Origin: Pinibacter soli
GTDB lineage: Bacteria; Bacteroidota; Bacteroidia; Chitinophagales; Chitinophagaceae
Length of the DNA: 64,000 bases
Direction: 5' to 3'
Assembly (NCBI RefSeq): GCF_029961145.1
Contig: NZ_JASBRG010000003.1
Location: 548,024 to 612,023, forward strand
Shown one piece after another: positions 54,183 through 61,499 of the stretch; within the stretch, counting starts at the first letter, position 1, and the number at the start of each line of letters is the position of its first letter. The position numbers and the translations under genes were made by a program. The notes under the pieces were generated by a model that worked only from the letters and a program-made list of their open reading frames with translations, was not told the DNA's origin and made no database searches.

Positions 54183-54582
54183 TGGCTGCTACAGCCTGAT
54201 TGACAATTTGTTTTACTTGTTTCAGTTCAATGTCTATTTCCGCCGAAGGAGGTGTATTGTAAGCGACTGTATCGGAAAACACAGCCAGATAATCACGGCG
54301 GGTAATGTTTTTTTCTATGTAGTGTATTGATTTGTATTTTACGCTCTGCTGAAGATACGCAGAAGCCGGACCTTCAATATGCAGGCTACCCCTGCGGTTC
54401 CAAAGTGACACAAATATGTCCTGCACCAGGTCCGCCGCCTCTTCCTTACTGCGCAAAGTTTTTGCGGCAGTAGAAAACAATTGCTCCCAATACCTTCTGT
54501 AGAATTGTGCAAATGCTTCCTTATCGCTATTGTTGATTTTTTCTAACAATACCTTGTCAGAGTAAGCAGTTGGTTGGTCCAT
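54169..54582 (-). CDS. ECF sigma factor, C-terminal region missing
   Basis: From ATG 54582 the frame gives 137 residues containing sigma region 2: AFAQFYRRYWEQLFSTAAKTL, ADLVQDIFVSLWNRRG and the region 2.4-like AYLQQSVKYKSIHYIEKN, plus a start of the linker (ELKQVKQIVNQAVAAI). It stops at once (TAA, 54169-54171). Region 4 (about 60-70 residues), needed for -35 recognition, is absent. In place of the usual FecR and SusCD genes, the truncated gene of 53060-54182 follows directly. Function as a sigma factor is unlikely. Confidence 0.78.
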   Translation of the reverse strand: MDQPTAYSDKVLLEKINNSDKEAFAQFYRRYWEQLFSTAAKTLRSKEEAADLVQDIFVSLWNRRGSLHIEGPASAYLQQSVKYKSIHYIEKNITRRDYLAVFSDTVAYNTPPSAEIDIELKQVKQIVNQAVAAISAG

Positions 54583-54868
54583 GGTGGTAAATATAAAGAT
54601 AAAGGTGATTGGTTCGTCACGATGATTTGAAATAATAGTTAGATTGTGAGGCTGCATCGAATCAAAATGCAAAAGCAAAAAAGTCCGGTTCATTTTGCTT
54701 TGTTAATGATTTTTTTTATCTTAAACTACCTATTACTGGATGTCGCACCTTTTTATAATTATTCCTCTGTTCCACCGCGCCACGCAGCATGAATCGCTGG
54801 CTGTCCTTTGAATAACCCGCCGCAGTGTAACGCTGAAGCTGCCCGAAGAATGCAATAAAATTATTAAA

Positions 54869-55891
54869 ATGAAATCCCTAAAACCCCTCAAGCGAATTTG
54901 CAATATCGTAGCGTTCGCTTCATTGCTTTATTTACCCGTACAGTTATTTGCCCAGTCACAAAAATCGCCTCGCGACACTATACCGGTTACACTGGTGCCG
55001 GGTTCGCCGGCTCCAAAACTGAATATCATGAAATGGCTGAAAGGAACTCCAATTGATAGCTTCGAACGTGGAAAAGTTTATGTGGTGGAGTTTTGGGCAA
55101 CCTGGTGCTGGCCCTGCATCGAAAGCATGCCGCATTTGTCTAACCTGGCAAAAAAATATAACGACGTCACTTTTATTGGAGTGGACGCCTGGGAAACAAA
55201 CATTGCTGATTCGCAAAAGGCGATTGAGTTTGTGAAAGCCTCGGGCGACATGATGTCCTATAATGTTGCATTTGCCGACATAAGAGGAGCTATGCCAAGG
55301 GAATGGATGGAAGCATCCGGAACGAAAGGAATTCCGGCATCTTTCGTTGTGGATGCAAGCGGCAGAATAGGGTGGATAGGCATGCCGTACAGGGGATTGG
55401 AAGATGCGGTTGTGTTGGCCAGGGCGGGAACACTGAAGCCATCGGACAGTGTTGCCATCAAAGAGAAATGTAAGCAAGATTACGACAATGGTGTGCAAAT
55501 TTCAGAAAGGTTGAAAGTGGCATTGAAAGAGCATAGAAATGAAGATGCCATCAAGCTCGTTGATTCAATGGCGCTGATGTGGCCGTACTGGGCCGAATAT
55601 ACAACCGGTACGAAATATGCACTTCTCACAAAGGTCGATCCGGCGGCAGCTAAAGCTTACGGGGAAAAGGTTTTGCAGGATTACTATAATGCTCCTGTGG
55701 TATTAAAGAAAGTAGCAACCTACATTGTAGAACCCCTCGCTATATGGTATGAACGCGATCTTATAGTAAAGGTTTCCGGTACTCCGGACTATGAACTTGC
55801 TAAACGTCTTCTCCTTCAGACTCTTCAGTGTACTAAAACAGACAAAGAGATAAACAGGTATCTAAAAAAAATAGAAAAAAAGGAAAAATAA
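54869..55891 (+). CDS. TlpA-family thioredoxin-like protein
   Basis: A 340-residue exported protein with a signal peptide (helix about residues 11-27, cleaved near LFAQ). A redoxin/thioredoxin domain follows (about 45-190) with active site EFWATWCWPCIESMPHL and the cis-Pro loop GTKGIPASFVVDASGRIGWIG. The C-terminal 140 residues form a helical extension with repeats of Lys/Ala. It is likely a periplasmic disulfide reductase; its length fits the longer TlpA variants. It is divergent from the truncated sigma gene, sharing the intergenic 54583-54868. Confidence 0.87.
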   Translation: MKSLKPLKRICNIVAFASLLYLPVQLFAQSQKSPRDTIPVTLVPGSPAPKLNIMKWLKGTPIDSFERGKVYVVEFWATWCWPCIESMPHLSNLAKKYNDVTFIGVDAWETNIADSQKAIEFVKASGDMMSYNVAFADIRGAMPREWMEASGTKGIPASFVVDASGRIGWIGMPYRGLEDAVVLARAGTLKPSDSVAIKEKCKQDYDNGVQISERLKVALKEHRNEDAIKLVDSMALMWPYWAEYTTGTKYALLTKVDPAAAKAYGEKVLQDYYNAPVVLKKVATYIVEPLAIWYERDLIVKVSGTPDYELAKRLLLQTLQCTKTDKEINRYLKKIEKKEK

Positions 55892-55934
55892 GTAGTCGAG
55901 GCACTGCAGGCGCTACAGTTCAAATTCGCTGTCA

Positions 55935-56678
55935 TCAAAGCAAATTAAAAGCTTGTGCAAAATATAAAATGTCGTAATTAGATTGTGCGTTCAATTTTGA
56001 TCTGATATTGCGGCGATGCGTATTGGCAGTGCTTTCTGCGATGTGTAATTTTTCGGCAATTTCTATCGCACTGTGTCCGCTGCCCATCAGGGCAAGTATT
56101 TCTTTTTCACGTTTCGATAAAGAGGCAAACACGTCATGGTTGCGGCGAAGAAAGTTGTTTTCTGCAAGTAGCCGGTCAACTTTTGCGGTAATGTGATGTT
56201 CCTTGTCAATAGGGATTGCTGTAGAAATTAAGTGAGAAACTTTTCCGTCTTCCATTCTGTGAAAGATCCTGGAACTCGTCAGGTACCATTTCCATTCTAC
56301 CTCCGGCGAAGGCCTTACTTGTTGAAAATAAGAAATGATGAGGTCATCATCTCCATTAGTCATAAGGTTAAGCACCTTGTCATAATATTGTACGATATCA
56401 TCCGGATTAAAAAATCGGTCATGGTATTCAACACCAAGCTTCTGAAGCTCTTCCAGCGAGAAGCCTAAGATAGCTTGTCCTGATTTTGACATATAAACCA
56501 CTGACGCGCCATTGGTCATGTCGTGGACAATGACCACCGTAGGCAGAAAATCAACCATCATCTTCAATCTATCGAGTTTTTCAGAAAAACTTCCCTGTGA
56601 AGGATTCAAATGGCGTTCGATATTTGTTGCTTCATCCGGTTGTCTGATCATAAGCTGGCTTGTATGCTTTAGGGTCAT
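55935..56678 (-). CDS. PAS-domain LuxR-family transcriptional regulator
   Basis: A 247-residue cytoplasmic regulator. A PAS fold (about residues 40-160) is indicated by VIVHDMTNGASVVYMSKSGQAILGFSLEEL and the following YHDRFFNPDD. The C-terminal HTH (about 185-245) reads LSKREKEILALMGSGHSAIEIAEKLHIAESTANTHRRNIRSKL, complete for DNA binding. No receiver domain is present, so it may sense a ligand directly. Single gene, ending next to a TlpA gene in convergent orientation. Confidence 0.88.
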   Translation of the reverse strand: MTLKHTSQLMIRQPDEATNIERHLNPSQGSFSEKLDRLKMMVDFLPTVVIVHDMTNGASVVYMSKSGQAILGFSLEELQKLGVEYHDRFFNPDDIVQYYDKVLNLMTNGDDDLIISYFQQVRPSPEVEWKWYLTSSRIFHRMEDGKVSHLISTAIPIDKEHHITAKVDRLLAENNFLRRNHDVFASLSKREKEILALMGSGHSAIEIAEKLHIAESTANTHRRNIRSKLNAQSNYDILYFAQAFNLL

Positions 56679-56728
56679 TTGCTAAGATAAAGGGATTATG
56701 AGTTCAAGTTAGCAATAATTGGATTGAA

Positions 56729-57748
56729 TTATTTCGCCTCATCAAAAAAATCGTGATACTCGACAGTGTTTTGGTTACCATACGGGTAGTCGCCAAATCG
56801 TTTAACGATATCATGAGTTGCCATTAGCAGAAACTCATTTATGGCCATTTCGTCCTTTGGGTGGTCAACAATAAAATGCAGAATCGTCAACGCAACCTGT
56901 TCGCGCAGCCTGTCGTAATCACGGTTTGGAATTTCTGACGTCTTGGAAAGCCCGTAAACATTTTGCTGCGTAACGGTTCTCCATTTCAGCCATACTTCAA
57001 ACAAATAAATGGAATATTTCCGCTGATCTAAAATGGTTTTGTATTTTTCAACAGCTATTTCACTGGCACTGTCTCCCAAGCTTTTTCTATTCTTTTCGTA
57101 TTGATCAGCGAGTTCTATCTGATAGATGGAATATTCCTGGAAATCCGTGGTTTGTTTTGCAATGCTTTCGAGTAGGGCCAATGCCTCTTTCAGGTCCTTT
57201 GTCTTTAAAGTTCCGTAGCCTGGATATTCTTTTGATTTGATGTAATTGTTCTTGTCGTTGGCTTTCCAGTATACATCTTCTGTAAGATTTACAAAATGAT
57301 TGGTCGAATAAGTGGAGTACAGGTATTTCATGTACTTCTCTGTCTCTGCTTTGTATTTTTCAAAGTCTTTTTTATAATCGACAGAATTAATTCCCTTGCT
57401 CTGCAAAATATTGTAACTCCGGATGGTCGAAGTCAAATATTTGCTGACAAGGGAATTTAAAGTGTCATTATAAAAATGGATTTGTTTCAGACTGTCGCAA
57501 GCTTTAATAGAACTGGTGTATAATTCTTTCAAATCCGTTTCCTCTGCGTCCTGGTAAATATTTATCAATTCCTTTTGTTCAACTATGATATTGTTGATAT
57601 GAAATGCCCGATAAACATCTTTCAATTCTTTCGTCAACTTTGAGTTGTCTTTAATGTTGTCCAACAGATCCTGCGCATAAGTTACAGAAAATGCCAAACA
57701 GGTGACAATGATGGCAGCGACTATCTTTCTGCTTTCTCTATGTAACAT
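56729..57748 (-). CDS. Exported protein of unknown function
   Basis: A 339-residue protein with a signal peptide (IVAAIIVTCLAFSVTYAQD). The mature part is almost entirely helical and charged, with repeated Tyr/Lys-rich segments (FEKYKAETEKYMKYLYSTYS, EYSIYQIELADQYEKN) and no enzyme motif. It resembles a coiled-coil or TPR-like helical repeat protein. I know no family. It is followed by the PAS-LuxR gene 50 bases downstream, same strand, and they could be co-transcribed. Confidence 0.62.
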   Translation of the reverse strand: MLHRESRKIVAAIIVTCLAFSVTYAQDLLDNIKDNSKLTKELKDVYRAFHINNIIVEQKELINIYQDAEETDLKELYTSSIKACDSLKQIHFYNDTLNSLVSKYLTSTIRSYNILQSKGINSVDYKKDFEKYKAETEKYMKYLYSTYSTNHFVNLTEDVYWKANDKNNYIKSKEYPGYGTLKTKDLKEALALLESIAKQTTDFQEYSIYQIELADQYEKNRKSLGDSASEIAVEKYKTILDQRKYSIYLFEVWLKWRTVTQQNVYGLSKTSEIPNRDYDRLREQVALTILHFIVDHPKDEMAINEFLLMATHDIVKRFGDYPYGNQNTVEYHDFFDEAK

Positions 57749-57857
57749 ATTTAAAATGGGTTGCTGTTATTTTTTACCGCCGTGTCCAGGGAAGGTTGGG
57801 CAAAAGAATTTCTGGGTTAAACAAAGTGCTATTGTCGAAGGTAGAGATTTCGGTATA

Positions 57858-58262
57858 CTAAAAAGCAATTTTTACGGACAAGGCTGGGAAATTTTGCAAA
57901 GATGTTCCATTTTGCGTTAGCATAGGAGCGTGTTGCAATTCCAAATAAGCAGATGCCTTGCGGGCCTTGCCTTTGTTGATTGCCGAAGCAATAAACAGAG
58001 GTACACTGGCCACAATGGCCGTACCGCCTATTGCCCAAAGATAATAAGGGCCGTCACTGTTCCAGGCTGAGCCTGCCCAAAGCACCCCATAGACGCCGAG
58101 TGTAAGGCCGCCGCCGAGTAGTATCCAGGCCGCAGTCCTTTGGTGCCTGCTTTTTGTGAGGTAATGGGCTTGTTTTGTCATCGCTTGCTTTGCAGTGGTT
58201 TGCTGGCTAAAAGAGGTTACTGTACTTAGCACTAGCATTGCGCAAAAAACAATCTTTCTCAT
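57858..58262 (-). CDS. Small exported membrane protein of unknown function
   Basis: With ATG 58262 the protein has 134 residues. A signal peptide ends near SFSQ (about residue 20), then a Gln/Lys-rich stretch, two hydrophobic helices (about residues 43-62 and 74-92) with Gly-rich turns, and a polar tail. I see no enzyme motif. The upstream ATG at 58286 would add eight residues and seems unlikely. It lies upstream of the helical exported protein on the same strand, about 110 bases away. Confidence 0.6.
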   Translation of the reverse strand: MRKIVFCAMLVLSTVTSFSQQTTAKQAMTKQAHYLTKSRHQRTAAWILLGGGLTLGVYGVLWAGSAWNSDGPYYLWAIGGTAIVASVPLFIASAINKGKARKASAYLELQHAPMLTQNGTSLQNFPALSVKIAF

Positions 58263-58618
58263 AACGGGTAAATTTAGGGGTGACATTTAAAATTGGCGGC
58301 CGTCGGTTTACATCAATGGAAAGGGGCGGCTCCTATAATAGATTCTATTTGTTACTGGTATGAATAAATCGTGTGCACTGTGAACTTACTAATTATTCGG
58401 CAAAATCGAAATAGTCCTGAGATGCTGGCTTTAACCATCTGTATTTTTAAATAAACAATTTTGTTGAAATTCGGCGAAGTTTCTCTGACAATCCAAAACA
58501 GGTCAAAATAGTGTAAACATTCGTCAATGCATTTGTTGGAATATTCAACACAATGGAAATAGATTTGTGTTTTTGGAAGAAGCGATTCAAAACTTGTCAC
58601 TCACAACTCATTCCCAAT
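58263..58618. other. Promoter region before the GH38 gene
   Basis: Region of 356 bases. It contains copy 2 of the 18-bp repeat (58381-58398) and is A/T-rich. A minus-strand frame crosses it (58352-58600) ending in SGLFRFCRIISKF; it has no other support but shares that end with the scrap at 42276. No terminator was found. Confidence 0.4.
58381..58398. repeat. 18-bp repeat, copy 2 of 2
   Basis: Exact second copy of TGAACTTACTAATTATTC (copy 1 at 42276-42293), followed by GGCAAAATCGAAA, partly matching the flank of copy 1. Located 221 bases upstream of the GH38-like gene. Confidence 0.65.
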
Positions 58619-61345
58619 ATGAAAAGACTTACGATTGCTTGTTTGTTATTTCCCGCTTTGCTGCAAGCGCAGATCAGCGCCACTGATGCGGGTAAGGGAT
58701 CGGAAAATAAGAATGTTACGGATATTGTTGTGGCATTTAAAATGCACGTAGACATTGGATACACAGACTGGGCCGAGGCCGTGCTGCAAAAATATTCCGG
58801 ACCAATGCTTGAAAGAACGCTGGCATTTATCGACCAGACTGCATCGCTGCCAAAGGCTGAACAATTTATCTGGACAATTCCTGCATGGCCGCTGCAGTAT
58901 ATGCTTGATCATTGCACTTCTCAAAATAAAGTAAGACTGGAAAAAGCCATTAAGGAAAAGCGCATCATTCCACACGCCTTGCCATTTACTATGGAGACGG
59001 AGGCGAGCGATATGGAAAACCTTACACGTAGTTTGTCATTCGCCGATAGCATTAACCATCGTTTCGGACTAAAGCCTGCAAGGGATGCGAAGCTGAGTGA
59101 TGTACCGGAACATTCTTGGTTCATCCCAACCCTATTAAAAAATGCCGGGGTTGATATTTTACACATTGGTTGCAATCCCGGTTCTACGGCTCCTGATGTA
59201 CCAACACTTTTTTGGTGGCAGGGGCCCGACGGCTCAAAGCTGCTCACGTTTTATTGGTCGCAATATTATGGTTCCGGAATTTTACCTCCAAAAGACTGGC
59301 CATACAAAACATGGCTGGCCATGATCATGACGCATGAGAATACCGGTGCGCCTGATCCAAAAGAAGTAGCTGCATTACTAAAAGAGGCAAAAGAAAAGAT
59401 GCCCAATGCTCGCGTACACATTGGCCGGATGTCTGATTTCTATGATCTGTTAATGAAGGAAAATCCAACGCTGCCGGTGGTAAAAGGAGATATGCCTGAT
59501 ACATGGATCCATGGTTTCATGTCGGCGCCTGAAGAAGTAAAAACCGACAAAACTTTTCAACGCGAAACTTATGTTGCCCAGCAGCTCAATACTCACATGA
59601 ACTTATGGAAAGGCAAAGATGTTTCTGTTGACCGGCAGGTGAATGAAGCAACTGAAAACATGCTACTGTTTAATGAACATACTTTTGGCGGAGCCCTATC
59701 ACATGGCAGTCAGCAGTTTTGGAAGTATGGTGATGAATTTAAGATCAACAAATCTGAGGATAATTATTATTTCCTTGAAAAGTCATGGGAAGAAAAATCA
59801 GCCTATGCAAGAAAGGCGGAGAAGCTCATGTGGCCGGTAAAGGAGAACCTGTTGTTTGAACTGGTAAAATCGGTTCGGGATACATCGTCGCATGTTACCG
59901 TTTACAACCCGCTGCCATGGCCAAGAAGCGGGCGTGTAAAACTTTTTCAAAGCAATTATGAAAACCCGAACAACCCTGTTCCTGCCATTAAAGCGCTGAA
60001 GGATTTGGAAACGGGAAAGATCATTCCGGTGTACCAGGAACGCAACCTGCTTTCTTTCGATGCAACGGAAGTACCGGCGGGCGGATACAAGACTTTTGTG
60101 GTAACTGACAATGCAGTTACGGCTTCATCAACGCTTAATGCGAGTGAGCAGTACAACATAGTCGAGAATAAATTTTTTAAGCTAATAGTCAATCCGGCAA
60201 CGGGCACTTTGCAATCTGTTTTCGACAAACAAAACAACCGCGAGCTTGTTGATGTAAACAGCAAATATGCTTTTGGCGAATATGTGTATCAACAGTTGGG
60301 ACAGGAGGAAATTAGGCAATACAATAAAGGGTATATTAAGCCCAGTGCATTGGATTGGGGAGAGCAGGAGTTTATCAGGTTACCCAGCCAAATACCAAAC
60401 CAGCACACGCTCACATTCAAAGGAAAGTGTGAGAAGCTGGTGTGGCTCAAAAATGAAAGCATGATCCGCGCTACTGCAATGTGCCGCTTAATTGATAGTA
60501 GCAATCAACAATATCTTGTTAGCTATACGCTTTATGAAAACGAACCCTATATCGAAGTTACTATCGGGCTCGACGGTAAGAAACCAGTGGCATTGCCTGA
60601 AGCCGGTTGGATCGCTTTTCCATTTGCCCTGAATAAACCGGAGTACAGGTTGTTGAGAACAGGCGGTATTGTGGATCCGCAAAAGGATTTGGTAAAGAAT
60701 TCAAATCACGATTTCTATTTCCTTAATACATCAATGGCAATGTATGACAATGCAGGTGGCATTGGATTGAATTGTCCGCACACGCCTGGTGTAAGTATCG
60801 ATGAACCGGGTATCGGAAAATTTTCTCCGGCCAAAACATTATCAACCGGTACCGTGTTTTCTAATTTATATAACAATGTTTGGGGAACCAATTTTACAGA
60901 ATGGATCGAAGGTTCGCATACGGCAAAGTTTTACATATGGAGTTACAAAAACTACGATGCTGAGCCAACGTTGATTACACCTGCTGAAGAAACACGCACG
61001 CCGCTAAGCGGTGCGTTCTACCAGCCTTCGTGGCAATCCTATGCGTATAACTATGAAACAAAAGGTGTGTTGCCCAATATGCAGGGAGGGCTGTCGTTGG
61101 ATCGTAAAGGCGTTATTGTTACTTCTTTCAATAAAAAAGGAAACGAAGCATCTGTGCGTTTTTGGGAAGAAGCGGGGCGTTCAGGGAAATGCACAGCAAC
61201 ATTGCCTGCGAATGCAACATTTAAAAAAGCGTACCTGTGTAATTTACGTGGTGAGCTGTTAGATAAAAAAGGAATTATCATCAACAACAATTCTTTTCAA
61301 TTTGAAATTGGTGCAAATCAACCGCGTACATTCATTTTGAAATAA
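58619..61345 (+). CDS. Family 38-like glycoside hydrolase (alpha-mannosidase type)
   Basis: A 908-residue exported enzyme with a signal peptide (MKRLTIACLLFPALLQAQ). The N-terminal catalytic domain carries the zinc-binding-like KMHVDIGYTDW (H43, D45), ETEASDMENL and SDVPEHSWFIP, the order used by GH38/DUF5054 proteins. The C-terminal half (about 430-908) is a beta-sandwich domain (VTVYNPLPWPRSGRV, GTLQSVFDKQNNREL). The start 58619 follows an A/T-rich leader; an in-frame ATG at 58553 has no signal sequence. It would hydrolyse terminal alpha-mannosides or related sugars in the periplasm. It pairs with the putative carbohydrate enzyme at 61500. Confidence 0.85.
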   Translation: MKRLTIACLLFPALLQAQISATDAGKGSENKNVTDIVVAFKMHVDIGYTDWAEAVLQKYSGPMLERTLAFIDQTASLPKAEQFIWTIPAWPLQYMLDHCTSQNKVRLEKAIKEKRIIPHALPFTMETEASDMENLTRSLSFADSINHRFGLKPARDAKLSDVPEHSWFIPTLLKNAGVDILHIGCNPGSTAPDVPTLFWWQGPDGSKLLTFYWSQYYGSGILPPKDWPYKTWLAMIMTHENTGAPDPKEVAALLKEAKEKMPNARVHIGRMSDFYDLLMKENPTLPVVKGDMPDTWIHGFMSAPEEVKTDKTFQRETYVAQQLNTHMNLWKGKDVSVDRQVNEATENMLLFNEHTFGGALSHGSQQFWKYGDEFKINKSEDNYYFLEKSWEEKSAYARKAEKLMWPVKENLLFELVKSVRDTSSHVTVYNPLPWPRSGRVKLFQSNYENPNNPVPAIKALKDLETGKIIPVYQERNLLSFDATEVPAGGYKTFVVTDNAVTASSTLNASEQYNIVENKFFKLIVNPATGTLQSVFDKQNNRELVDVNSKYAFGEYVYQQLGQEEIRQYNKGYIKPSALDWGEQEFIRLPSQIPNQHTLTFKGKCEKLVWLKNESMIRATAMCRLIDSSNQQYLVSYTLYENEPYIEVTIGLDGKKPVALPEAGWIAFPFALNKPEYRLLRTGGIVDPQKDLVKNSNHDFYFLNTSMAMYDNAGGIGLNCPHTPGVSIDEPGIGKFSPAKTLSTGTVFSNLYNNVWGTNFTEWIEGSHTAKFYIWSYKNYDAEPTLITPAEETRTPLSGAFYQPSWQSYAYNYETKGVLPNMQGGLSLDRKGVIVTSFNKKGNEASVRFWEEAGRSGKCTATLPANATFKKAYLCNLRGELLDKKGIIINNNSFQFEIGANQPRTFILK

Positions 61346-61499
61346 AAAGTTTTAGAATCGTTTTTGTCGGCCTGGTGCTTAGTCTCCAAACGTTTTCAAA
61401 ATCGTTGAGATGGGTAATAATCAGGAGTAAATAAAAAGATTGAAACAATCAGACGGAGCAAAGAATAAATAACTTGCCCAACTATTAATTAGAAGTGCC

